A DNA stretch of 64,000 bases from Vreelandella boliviensis LC1 (GTDB taxonomy: Bacteria; Pseudomonadota; Gammaproteobacteria; Pseudomonadales; Halomonadaceae). A program made the position numbers and the translations under genes. The stretch spans positions 142,051-206,050 of the forward strand of contig NZ_JH393258.1 of assembly GCF_000236035.1 (NCBI RefSeq), given 5' to 3'. Shown here piece by piece: positions 31,646-39,151 of this stretch. Every line of letters begins with the position of its first letter. The stretch's first letter is position 1. The notes beneath the pieces are model-generated. The model worked only from the letters and a program-made list of their open reading frames with translations, was not told the DNA's origin and did no database searches.

Positions 31646-33313
31646 ATGTTTCAACTTACCCGCAGCGTTACCTGGCAGGCGCTTGACCGCCTGCGCGACA
31701 AAACCGCCAACGACCGCATTGGTGACTACTTCACTAATGACCCGCAGCGCTTTGAGAAAATGAGCTTACGGGTGGGCGGTCTATTTCTTGACTACTCCAA
31801 GCACCATGTCTCCGATGAAGTGCTCGACAAGTTAATTGAACTGGCTGACCACTCCGCGCTGGTACAGCGCCGAGCTCAGATGTTCTCCGGCGACATTATT
31901 AACGTCACCGAAAACCGCCCGGTTCTACATACAGCACTACGCAATTTAGGCGATGAACCGGTGCATGTAGACGGCAAAGATGTGATGCCGGAGATCAACC
32001 GCACCCGCGAACAAATCAAGCAGTTTTCCGAGGCGGTTCGCAGCGGTGAGTGGAAAGGCTATAACGGGCAGCGTATTAAAGACGTGGTCAATATTGGCAT
32101 TGGCGGCTCGGACCTTGGCCCCAATATGGCGGTGCGCGCATTGCTTAAGTACCGCCACCCGGAGCTGCACTTCCACTTTGTCTCCAACGTGGACGGCACC
32201 CATATTCAGAAGGTGCTTTCGCGCCTTGACCCAGCTACCACGCTGTTTATTGTTTCCACCAAGACCTTCTCTACCCAGGAGACTCTGCTCAACGCCAAAA
32301 CCGCGCGGCGCTGGTTCCTGGAGAACGCAGGCGAAGATGCCGACGTGGGCGCACACTTTATTGCCGCCTCCACTAACCGCAAAGCGGCCATGGAGTTCGG
32401 CATTCGCGAAGAGAATGTGTTTGAGTTCTGGGCCTGGGTGGGCGGACGCTACTCCATGTGGTCGTCTATCGGCCTACCGATTGCGCTTTCGATCGGTTTT
32501 GAAGGCTTTATCGAGCTACTGGAAGGCGCTCACGAGATGGATCGCCACTTTATCGAAGCGCCCTTCTCGCAAAACATGCCTGTACTGATGGCACTGATTG
32601 GCATTTGGTACATCAACTTTGTGGGTGCCGAAACCCAAGCCATCGTGCCTTATGATCAGGCGCTTAACCAGTTGCCCTCTTTCCTGCAACAGCTGGATAT
32701 GGAGTCTAACGGCAAGTCGGTGGATATTTTTGGCCACCCGGTGAACTACAAAACCGGCCCGATTGTATGGGGTCAAACCGGCTCCAACGGTCAGCACGCC
32801 TTCTTCCAGCTACTGCACCAGGGCACCCGCTACGTGCCCATCGACTTTATCGCCTCGCTCAAACCCGAGCCAGGCATGGAAGACCACCACTTCGCCCTGC
32901 TGACCAATATGCTTGCCCAGGCCAACGCCTTTATGGAAGGCAGCCAGGGGGATAGCAAAGAGCTCAGCCAACACGACCCCTACAGCTGCCCCGGCAACCG
33001 CCCCTCCAGCACGTTACTGCTGGACGAGCTAACACCGAAAAACCTCGGCGCATTGATCGCGCTCTACGAGCACAAGGTGTTTGTCCAAGGCGTCATCTGG
33101 AATATCAACTCCTTTGACCAGTGGGGCGTACAGCTGGGTAAGCGCATCGCCGGTGAAATCAGTGAGCGCATCGACACTAACGCCGCTGACTTTGACACCT
33201 CCACTCAAGGCCTGCTGGAATTGGTGCGTGCGCACTTCCCCAATGTTGGTAACAGTGAAAAGGAGAGCGCACCAGATAGTGCCGGGAAGAAGCCCGCGAG
33301 GAAAAAGCGCTAG
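31646..33313 (+). CDS. pgi: Glucose-6-phosphate isomerase
   Basis: The 555-residue enzyme interconverts glucose 6-phosphate and fructose 6-phosphate. It matches the bacterial Pgi family in NIGIGGSDLGP, FVSNVDGTHI, VSTKTFSTQETL, VGGRYSMWSSIG and GVIWNINSFDQWGVQLGK. The ATG at 31646 (MFQLTRS) is preferred for similarity, but an in-frame ATG at 31634 adds four residues; neither has a strong ribosome site. The C-terminal tail is Lys/Arg rich. With zwf it directs fructose-derived carbon to the Entner-Doudoroff route, consistent with the HexR-like site upstream. Confidence 0.95.
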   Translation: MFQLTRSVTWQALDRLRDKTANDRIGDYFTNDPQRFEKMSLRVGGLFLDYSKHHVSDEVLDKLIELADHSALVQRRAQMFSGDIINVTENRPVLHTALRNLGDEPVHVDGKDVMPEINRTREQIKQFSEAVRSGEWKGYNGQRIKDVVNIGIGGSDLGPNMAVRALLKYRHPELHFHFVSNVDGTHIQKVLSRLDPATTLFIVSTKTFSTQETLLNAKTARRWFLENAGEDADVGAHFIAASTNRKAAMEFGIREENVFEFWAWVGGRYSMWSSIGLPIALSIGFEGFIELLEGAHEMDRHFIEAPFSQNMPVLMALIGIWYINFVGAETQAIVPYDQALNQLPSFLQQLDMESNGKSVDIFGHPVNYKTGPIVWGQTGSNGQHAFFQLLHQGTRYVPIDFIASLKPEPGMEDHHFALLTNMLAQANAFMEGSQGDSKELSQHDPYSCPGNRPSSTLLLDELTPKNLGALIALYEHKVFVQGVIWNINSFDQWGVQLGKRIAGEISERIDTNAADFDTSTQGLLELVRAHFPNVGNSEKESAPDSAGKKPARKKR

Positions 33314-33342
33314 GCTAGTTTGGTAAACAGGTAGAAAAACGA

Positions 33343-33375
33343 ACGCCTTGGTTTGAGCAAGCCAAGGCGTTTTTA
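33343..33375 (+). terminator. Terminator of pgi
   Basis: ACGCCTTGG pairs with CCAAGGCGT around a 10-base loop, followed by TTTTT. It lies between convergent pgi and the Fic gene. Confidence 0.85.
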
Positions 33376-33393
33376 TTTATGCGCACAATTCCA

Positions 33394-34107
33394 CTAACCA
33401 ATTGGCAAGTCGAGCTTAAAATTTTTAATGACTTTCGGGTCTAGACAGCTGCGTAGAAACGTATTCATCGGCGCCATATCGTTCGATGAGTAAAAATCCA
33501 TCATCAGGGTGTTGAACTCCTGCTGGCGCTTGGCAGGCACATTAATAATCGGGAGTCCGCAGGCCAGCAAAATGCCGTTCATCATAAAGCGGCCGGTACG
33601 CTTATTAACGTCCCAAAAGAATTTTGCCCTAACCATCTGTAGAAAAGCAGTGATGGCTTGGTCGTAACTATCCTCTTCGCTCTCTACCTGCCGCTGAACC
33701 TCTTGCCATCTAGTATCAAGCTCATCAGGCGCGGGCGGCTCATAGTCGGAACCTGCGATCGTTACATAACCAGAACGAAACTTACCCCACTCCAAGGCCT
33801 CTTCCTTGCCTGCGATGGCATGGATGTCTAGGGCGGTTTGCCTATCAAAACGAAATCCGCCTTTATCTACTAGAGCGAATATATGATCCCAAGCTTTTGC
33901 CTGGTGGATCGCCATATTCTGATCGCTGACTTTATGGCCGCCGACGGTTATACCATCCAGGATCGTCTGAACCTCCGGTAGCGTCATGGCGACCCCTTCG
34001 AGGTTCACCGCGTCGTAAACCAAAGCAGGCACATCTCGCACCGCCAGTTGCCTAGCCAAGCGGATATTAGGTTTCATATTCCACTGTTTATCCTGTGCTG
34101 TTGCCAT
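33394..34107 (-). CDS. Fic-fold protein with altered active site
   Basis: The 237-residue protein has the layout of a class II Fic protein. An N-terminal helix with VNLEGVAMTLPEVQ resembles the inhibitory S/TxxxE(G/N) region, and the Fic core motif is near residue 167: AKFFWDVNKRTGRFMMNG. Aligned with HPFxDGNGRxxR, the catalytic His is Lys, and both Gly are changed, while Asn and both Arg are kept. Normal AMP transfer is therefore doubtful. The start at 34107 (MATAQ) is chosen by similarity; upstream frame to 34188 is possible. It has no obvious partner gene, standing between convergent pgi and the same-strand tetR. Confidence 0.8.
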   Translation of the reverse strand: MATAQDKQWNMKPNIRLARQLAVRDVPALVYDAVNLEGVAMTLPEVQTILDGITVGGHKVSDQNMAIHQAKAWDHIFALVDKGGFRFDRQTALDIHAIAGKEEALEWGKFRSGYVTIAGSDYEPPAPDELDTRWQEVQRQVESEEDSYDQAITAFLQMVRAKFFWDVNKRTGRFMMNGILLACGLPIINVPAKRQQEFNTLMMDFYSSNDMAPMNTFLRSCLDPKVIKNFKLDLPIG

Positions 34108-34197
34108 GGGCCCGCGTCTTGTGTTCTGCAAATGGGATAAATATATCGCTACAGAATGACTAGATATTGTGAGGAAGCAAACTATCACTAACCTGGA

Positions 34198-34776
34198 CTA
34201 ATGCTTCACTCTTGCGTTCAGCAACTCCGCAGCAATTGCTTTGGCTTTTACAGCGGCCTTTAGATCCCCCATAACATGGGCCTGTACGGTCGCTCCTTCT
34301 TTTAAGGTTGCTATAGCTTCCGACAGTGTGGCCACCGTTTTTTCGTCCGAGAGTAACTTTGAGACATGTCGGGTTATCAGGCCAAGCATTGCTCTTTTGT
34401 GGCTAGCACACTGTTGGTGAATGGGATGGTTTAAATCGCCGAACTCAGCACTTACATTGATAAAATAACAACCATGGAAAGCATGTATCAGCTTTTCCCT
34501 CTCATTGAACCAATCATCAAGCGCATCGAACAGAGCATAAAGCGCGCTCAGCTCATCGGGTGCACTTTGGGTTCGCCCTTCGATCCAAGCGAAAAACTGT
34601 CGATCACGATAGTCCACCGTCGCAGCCACCAAGGCTTCTTTGCTGGAAAAGTGGTTGTAGAGCGTTTTCTTTGCCACTCCGGCTTCAGCGATGACGCGAT
34701 TGATGCCAATGGCATGCACCCCATAACGATAAAACAGCTCAAAGGCGACCGAGACTAACTGCTCTCTCCTCTCCAC
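34198..34776 (-). CDS. TetR family transcriptional repressor
   Basis: The 192-residue protein starts at GTG with GAGG eight bases upstream. Residues 5-55 form the TetR helix-turn-helix (GINRVIAEAGVAKKTLYNHFSSKEALV), and the helical remainder is the ligand domain. It is divergent from an HPP membrane protein, and the space between them holds a very large inverted repeat made of two AGACCGATCTGTCT-type boxes. The regulator probably binds these and controls both genes. The inducer is unknown; the boxes resemble those reported for NemR-like repressors of reactive-compound responses. Confidence 0.85.
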   Translation of the reverse strand: MERREQLVSVAFELFYRYGVHAIGINRVIAEAGVAKKTLYNHFSSKEALVAATVDYRDRQFFAWIEGRTQSAPDELSALYALFDALDDWFNEREKLIHAFHGCYFINVSAEFGDLNHPIHQQCASHKRAMLGLITRHVSKLLSDEKTVATLSEAIATLKEGATVQAHVMGDLKAAVKAKAIAAELLNARVKH

Positions 34777-34817
34777 GCTGAAACCTCACGTTGATGTTAT
34801 GAATACATATTGACGGA

Positions 34818-34865
34818 TGGAGACCGATCTGTCTACCATGACCAAGGTAGACAGATCGGTCTCCA
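34818..34865. promoter_or_regulatory. Double TetR operator, 20-bp inverted arms
   Basis: Arms at 34818-34837 and 34846-34865 are perfect inverted copies of each other (20 bp each) separated by ATGACCAA. Each arm is itself nearly palindromic (AGACCGATCTGTCT), so two TetR dimers could bind. The dyad lies 42 bases from the tetR start and 32 from the HPP start. Confidence 0.75.
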
Positions 34866-34896
34866 CTTAACTAACGTTTAGTATGAGGTTGCTTCA

Positions 34897-35379
34897 TTGA
34901 AGATTGAACAGATTTTCCCTACTCGACAAAAGACAGCGCTGCTAGCCGGCATCGGTGCGACCGGGTGCATAACGGCGCTTAGCTTTCTTAGCTCACACAG
35001 CAATGCTTTATGGTTAATGGCGCCATTCGGTGCCACCATGGTGATACTGTTTGGATTACCCGCCAGCCCATTAGCACAGCCACGAAATATTGTGGCGGGT
35101 CACTTAATAACAGCAGCTTTAGGCCTTATGGTGGCGCATTTTTTGGGTGTGCATGAATGGACGCTAGGCTTGGCCGTCGGGTTATCGATAGTGACGATGA
35201 TGCTGTCCAATACCATCCATCCGCCTGCTGGTGCTAATCCCTTACTGATTATGCTAGCAGGTGAGAACTGGCACTTTTTAGTAACACCAGTGGTGTCTGG
35301 GGCCATACTGATGGTGGGTTTTGGCTACGTGTATCATCGATTTATTTCAGGGCAACCTTACCCCCAGCGATGGTTATAG
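34897..35379 (+). CDS. HPP family membrane protein
   Basis: The 160-residue protein has four or five hydrophobic segments and the HPP family signature: LMAPFGATMVILFGLP followed by SPLAQPRN, and NTIHPPAGANPLL near residue 108 that gives the family its name. It begins with TTG at 34897, supported by GAGG eight bases before it. HPP proteins are inner membrane proteins, some linked to nitrite transport in plastids and cyanobacteria; bacterial roles are mostly unclear. Its control by the adjacent TetR repressor is inferred from the shared dyad. Confidence 0.85.
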   Translation: MKIEQIFPTRQKTALLAGIGATGCITALSFLSSHSNALWLMAPFGATMVILFGLPASPLAQPRNIVAGHLITAALGLMVAHFLGVHEWTLGLAVGLSIVTMMLSNTIHPPAGANPLLIMLAGENWHFLVTPVVSGAILMVGFGYVYHRFISGQPYPQRWL

Positions 35380-35556
35380 TCGGATGGATTTAAATGCATT
35401 GGATGTCTATTGCCATTCAATCCATAGAAGAAGATTAACGGCCACCTCTGTACAAAGCGCATGCCTGACGTATAAGGCATAGTTAGGCTACCCTCAGTGA
35501 TCAGGTCTGCCAAATAGCCAGTGCAGACTCACCATCGATTGGGATAAACCTACTGA

Positions 35557-36027
35557 TCACTTAATGTCCCAATACATAATATGTTGAGGCCCCGCAGCGC
35601 CGCCCAGGTATTGCTCACCTGTTTCATGGAAGCCCGCCTTTTGATAACAGGTGCGTGCCGCGGGGTTTTTGGCGTTCACCGTCAGGTAGATTCGAGGGTA
35701 ATTCGCATAGTACTCTTTTAGATAGAGAAACAACGCTTTTACCGCCAACGTACCGAACCCTCTGCCCTGCTGTTTGGCATCAATAAGAAACGTGCGTAAG
35801 CCTATGCTGCCTTCCGTACAAAAATCATAACTATCAGCGTAGGCTATATCGATTTTGAAGCACCCGACCACCTGGTTATTGTGTTTAACCACATGCAGAT
35901 GCGTAGCCTTATTTCTATCTGCGAGAAACTCCTTAGCGGTACCCACAAATTTCACCTGATCATCGCGCACCGCGATATTGCTTACCTCGGCAATATCCGC
36001 TGCATTAAGTTTTTCTAGCTTGATCAT
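35557..36027 (-). CDS. GNAT family N-acetyltransferase
   Basis: The 156-residue protein has the GNAT fold pattern: a central beta strand QVVGCFKIDIAY, then the acetyl-CoA loop IDAKQQGRGFGTLAVKALFLYL near residue 90 (Q/RxxGxG/A), and a C-terminal AARTCYQKAGFHETG motif. It should transfer an acetyl group from acetyl-CoA to an amine or amino acid; the acceptor is not predictable. It stands alone between HPP and the DUF2442 gene, with long gaps on both sides. Confidence 0.85.
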   Translation of the reverse strand: MIKLEKLNAADIAEVSNIAVRDDQVKFVGTAKEFLADRNKATHLHVVKHNNQVVGCFKIDIAYADSYDFCTEGSIGLRTFLIDAKQQGRGFGTLAVKALFLYLKEYYANYPRIYLTVNAKNPAARTCYQKAGFHETGEQYLGGAAGPQHIMYWDIK

Positions 36028-36113
36028 CTAATACTCACAATTATGCAGGGCAGTTCACGCGCTTGTATTCAGGATAATTCAGGGTTGCTGGTTTGTGGAG
36101 AGCGCTGAAGAAT

Positions 36114-36635
36114 CTATAGCTGTGTTTCAGAACGTCCGTTGATATTTTCTTTGGCTAATTCGATGACTGCATGCCCCAATTGAACCAAGGTGGCGAAATT
36201 GGGTGTGGTTTGTGGCTTTAAAGAACGATAAGCACTGGTACGGCTTTTGATACCTGCTTTGGCGATGACCTGGCTATGCCCAAACTGCTCCACGTAGGAA
36301 CGAATAGCAGCCTGTAAAATGTCGGGGCGCCCTTCCTGCATAGAGTCCCAAGAAGCTTGCTTAATAACATCTTCCATTTCCTGCACGTTGAAGCTAGTAG
36401 CTACTGTTTTCTGCACGCCTTTTGTCACTGCACGCAGGGTGCTCGCAGAAAGATCGTTGCCACTCCAGTTGAGCGACCCATCCGCGGTTAGTGAGAACTT
36501 TTGGAAGTCTTTAATCTCTGAAAAGGGTGCCTTGCTAAAATAGCCTGTTAGATCAGCAACACCATGAAAACCATCGCTATAAACCAGCTCAAGCTTGTAT
36601 GGCCCAATCAAATCCACATCAATGATTTTTAACAT
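36114..36635 (-). CDS. DUF2442 domain fused to helix-turn-helix protein
   Basis: The 173-residue protein has an N-terminal DUF2442 domain (about 1-70, with YKLELVYSDGFHGVADL and FSLTADGSLNW) and a C-terminal DNA-binding region (about 80-165) like small XRE/antitoxin-type regulators (VIAKAGIKSRTSAYRSL). DUF2442 genes commonly sit next to DUF4160 genes in suspected toxin-antitoxin-like pairs. Here the DUF4160 partner directly upstream (36629-36884) is frameshifted and would overlap this start. The antitoxin role is inference. Confidence 0.75.
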   Translation of the reverse strand: MLKIIDVDLIGPYKLELVYSDGFHGVADLTGYFSKAPFSEIKDFQKFSLTADGSLNWSGNDLSASTLRAVTKGVQKTVATSFNVQEMEDVIKQASWDSMQEGRPDILQAAIRSYVEQFGHSQVIAKAGIKSRTSAYRSLKPQTTPNFATLVQLGHAVIELAKENINGRSETQL

Positions 36636-36884
36636 ATGTCACCTAACTTGCCTGGGTTTTCACCATTTACCGCTTTCTGCCACATATGCATTAGCTGCTC
36701 ACGATGCTCAGCAATGTGGTTTTCAGCCCGCTTACGTTGCTCCTTCTAAGCACTCACCTGACTCAATAGCGATTATCAATTCATAGCCACCATATTTCAC
36801 GTGCAGGTGGGGAAGCTTGTGCTGCTTGTTATCAAAAAAATACATACAAAATGAAAGCCCTAGCAGAGCATCAATCTCTGGCAT
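36629..36884 (-). pseudogene. Frameshifted DUF4160 gene
   Basis: From ATG at 36884 (TGAGGTG upstream) the frame encodes 50 residues beginning MPEIDALLGLSFCMYFFDNK, including HKLPHLHVKYGGYE, then hits TAA at 36732-36734. The shifted frame continues with QRKRAENHIAEHREQLMHMW and ends at 36629, overlapping the DUF2442 start. Joined, these match the DUF4160 fold and length of about 85 residues. The break lies at LEG|EQRK where about four residues (roughly 'SLPK') are missing, consistent with a small deletion, perhaps between GGAG repeats. Confidence 0.75.
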
Positions 36885-36951
36885 GAGCACCTCATAAATT
36901 ACACCCTGAAGGTAGAATAGCGCTGTATCTTATAAGAGACAAAAACAATCA

Positions 36952-37497
36952 TCATATTTCCATCTCATCCGGAATCAGCGCCAGCAGATCGGTGACGCCA
37001 ATATCCACACCAGCTTGGGAGAATAAGGTAGATATCTGCCCACGATGGTGAGTTTGGTGATTGAAGAAGTGAAAAATCAGGCTCGAAAAGCACCGTTTTG
37101 AGGCCACTCCTTTTGTGTTGTGATAACTCAACGTGGTGCTCAAATCGTCGTCCGTTAGCGCGCCCACCCAGTTAATAATCACGGTATCGAGCCATCGGCG
37201 ATGCGCTTTTAAGCCTTCCAAGTCATCAAACATCACTTGATCAAGTCGCTGTGGCATTGGGAGGTCAATCATTACCGCCAGCGTTCTTGCTGTGGAAGAG
37301 GGATGCATTGCAAACCGCTTGAGCCAAATGGTGTCGGCAACCACAAGATGATTAAGCGTGCCGAAAATCGAGCTGAAGAATGCGCCACGCTCTTCGCTAA
37401 GTTCAGCCGTCGTCAGCTTGCTGGCAACATCGTATACCTTGGTGTTCATCCACTGGTTATAGGATGCCATTAGCTCAAAATGTGGTTGCAGCTCCAT
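36952..37497 (-). CDS. DinB family protein
   Basis: The 181-residue four-helix bundle of the DinB/YfiT superfamily has the N-terminal MASYNQWMNTKVYDVASKL helix, FGTLNHLVVADTIWL with a likely metal His near residue 50, and a C-terminal HHRGQISTLF motif with further His ligands. Members bind a divalent metal and include thiol-dependent transferases, but most are uncharacterised. It is divergent from the radical SAM gene, with the SOS-box candidate nearer the latter. Confidence 0.85.
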   Translation of the reverse strand: MELQPHFELMASYNQWMNTKVYDVASKLTTAELSEERGAFFSSIFGTLNHLVVADTIWLKRFAMHPSSTARTLAVMIDLPMPQRLDQVMFDDLEGLKAHRRWLDTVIINWVGALTDDDLSTTLSYHNTKGVASKRCFSSLIFHFFNHQTHHRGQISTLFSQAGVDIGVTDLLALIPDEMEI

Positions 37498-37656
37498 AGG
37501 TCATATCGCCTCTTTCAATATGGTCGCCAACGTGGCCGTGAGCGAAACGTCAACAGTCCCTAGTTAAGAGTATGGAATAACGGAGCGCCTGTTCATCCCC
37601 CGAATTTAGCATTTAAGCCCCTCCCCCTCTCCTTGCGTCTTTTTATAAACGCCATA

Positions 37657-37676
37657 TACTGTATATATAACCATAT
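37657..37676. promoter_or_regulatory. LexA (SOS) box candidate
   Basis: TACTGTATATATAACCATAT contains CTG-N10-CAT (37659-37674), one base away from the CTG-N10-CAG LexA consensus, with a fully matching AT-rich left half. It lies about 40 bases before the radical SAM start. P. aeruginosa PA0069, the family namesake, is known as LexA-controlled. Confidence 0.7.
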
Positions 37677-37713
37677 ACCTATGCATCAATAGCGTACACA
37701 GGTGAGGTGGCCA

Positions 37714-38799
37714 ATGACGACTCCCGACCAAGCGTCTTATGTGTCAGCAGTGCATAAAGGGCGCGGCGCGACGTACGACCCACACAATCGTTTTTCGCCT
37801 ACCCATAGCGTGGCAGAAGACGACGGCTGGTGGCGGGAGGAAACGTCAACGACCATCGCCACCGAAGTGCGCGAAGAGGTGAGCAAAAGCGCGCTTTCCT
37901 GGAACAAATCGCCGGATTTACCCTTTGATCGATCACTAAACCCTTATCGTGGTTGTGAGCACGGCTGCGTTTACTGCTACGCCCGCCCCTCCCACGCCTA
38001 CTGGGACTTATCGCCAGGGCTGGATTTTGAAACCAAATTGATTGCCCGCAGCGGATTAATGGAGCGGCTAACTGAAGAGCTTTGTCATCCCAACTATGTG
38101 TGCCGTCCGATCAATCTTTCCGGCAACACCGACTGCTACCAGCCTATAGAGGCAACCCATAAAACCACCCGGCGCTTGCTGGAGCTGCTACTGGAATGCC
38201 GCCATCCGGTAACGCTGGTGACTAAAAGCACCTTGGTGCTGCGTGATTTAGAACTACTGGCAGAGATGGCCGAACACCGCCTAGTGCGGGTGTTTGTCAG
38301 TTTGACCAGCCTGGATGCCAATTTGAAACGCACCTTAGAGCCGCGTGCTGCATCGCCTCAAGCACGCTTGCGGGCGATTCGAGAACTAAATACAGCAGGC
38401 ATTCCCGTAGGTACGCTGATTTCGCCGGTTATTCCGGGGCTGACGGATCATGAAATCGAAAACCTTTTGGAAGCCGCCAGCCGCTCTGGGGCACGCACCG
38501 CCGCCTGGATGTTGCTGCGCTTACCCTACGAAGTGGCACCACTTTTTGAAGCATGGCTAGAAGCCCACTACCCGGAACGCGCCGCTAAAGTGATGAGCCT
38601 AATGCGCCAGTGCCGGGGCGGTAAGGCGTACGATGCCAAGTTTGGTAAGCGCTTTCGCGGGGAAGGGGTATTTGCGGATTTAATCGCCCAGCGCTTTGCC
38701 CGTGCCAGCCGCCAGTGGAAGTTGCAGGATCGCACCGAGCAGGGCTTGAACACCCGAGATTTTCGCCCGCCACGAGCGCAACAGGATTTATTCATTTAA
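37714..38799 (+). CDS. PA0069 family radical SAM protein
   Basis: The 361-residue protein has the radical SAM CxxxCxxC cluster in YRGCEHGCVYCYARPSHAYWD near residue 90, and resembles the spore photoproduct lyase-like Rv2578c/PA0069 group. The [4Fe-4S]-SAM centre should generate a radical; the substrate is unknown, though the lyase relation and SOS-box context suggest DNA repair. The ATG at 37714 has GAGGTG seven bases upstream, preferred over GTG at 37702. It is followed by a small winged-helix gene 41 bases later. Confidence 0.88.
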   Translation: MTTPDQASYVSAVHKGRGATYDPHNRFSPTHSVAEDDGWWREETSTTIATEVREEVSKSALSWNKSPDLPFDRSLNPYRGCEHGCVYCYARPSHAYWDLSPGLDFETKLIARSGLMERLTEELCHPNYVCRPINLSGNTDCYQPIEATHKTTRRLLELLLECRHPVTLVTKSTLVLRDLELLAEMAEHRLVRVFVSLTSLDANLKRTLEPRAASPQARLRAIRELNTAGIPVGTLISPVIPGLTDHEIENLLEAASRSGARTAAWMLLRLPYEVAPLFEAWLEAHYPERAAKVMSLMRQCRGGKAYDAKFGKRFRGEGVFADLIAQRFARASRQWKLQDRTEQGLNTRDFRPPRAQQDLFI

Positions 38800-38840
38800 G
38801 CTAAGTGACACATGCATCCATTAGCTGCAAAGGAAGCCGA

Positions 38841-39140
38841 ATGCCCGCGCTTAGCAAAACCAAATCGAGTTTTTACCGCCGCTTATACGTCGCCCATTTG
38901 ATCGAACAAGGTATCACCAGCGTGCCTGCGTTAATCGAGGCCACCGGCATGCCCCGGCGCACCGCCCAGGATACGATCGCCTCCCTGGCCGAGCTGGATA
39001 TCGAGTGTGTCTTTAGCAAAGATGACGGCGAGCGCCACAACATTGGCCGCTACCAGATACGTGACTGGGGCGCGATAGATCCAAGCTGGGTAGCGACAAA
39101 TGCAGAACGGCTTAAACAAGCGCTAGGCTATTCACTTTAA
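38841..39140 (+). CDS. Winged helix-turn-helix protein
   Basis: The 99-residue protein (AGGAAG before ATG at 38841) carries a compact helix-turn-helix (YVAHLIEQGITSVPALIEATGMPRRTAQDTIASLAEL, about 12-48) and a wing-like segment IECVFSKDDGERHNIGRYQI. It looks like a DNA-binding regulator of the single-domain kind found in pseudomonads. It follows the SOS-linked radical SAM gene on the same strand, so it may share its promoter. Its targets are unknown. Confidence 0.75.
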   Translation: MPALSKTKSSFYRRLYVAHLIEQGITSVPALIEATGMPRRTAQDTIASLAELDIECVFSKDDGERHNIGRYQIRDWGAIDPSWVATNAERLKQALGYSL

Positions 39141-39151
39141 TGCGACTTACC

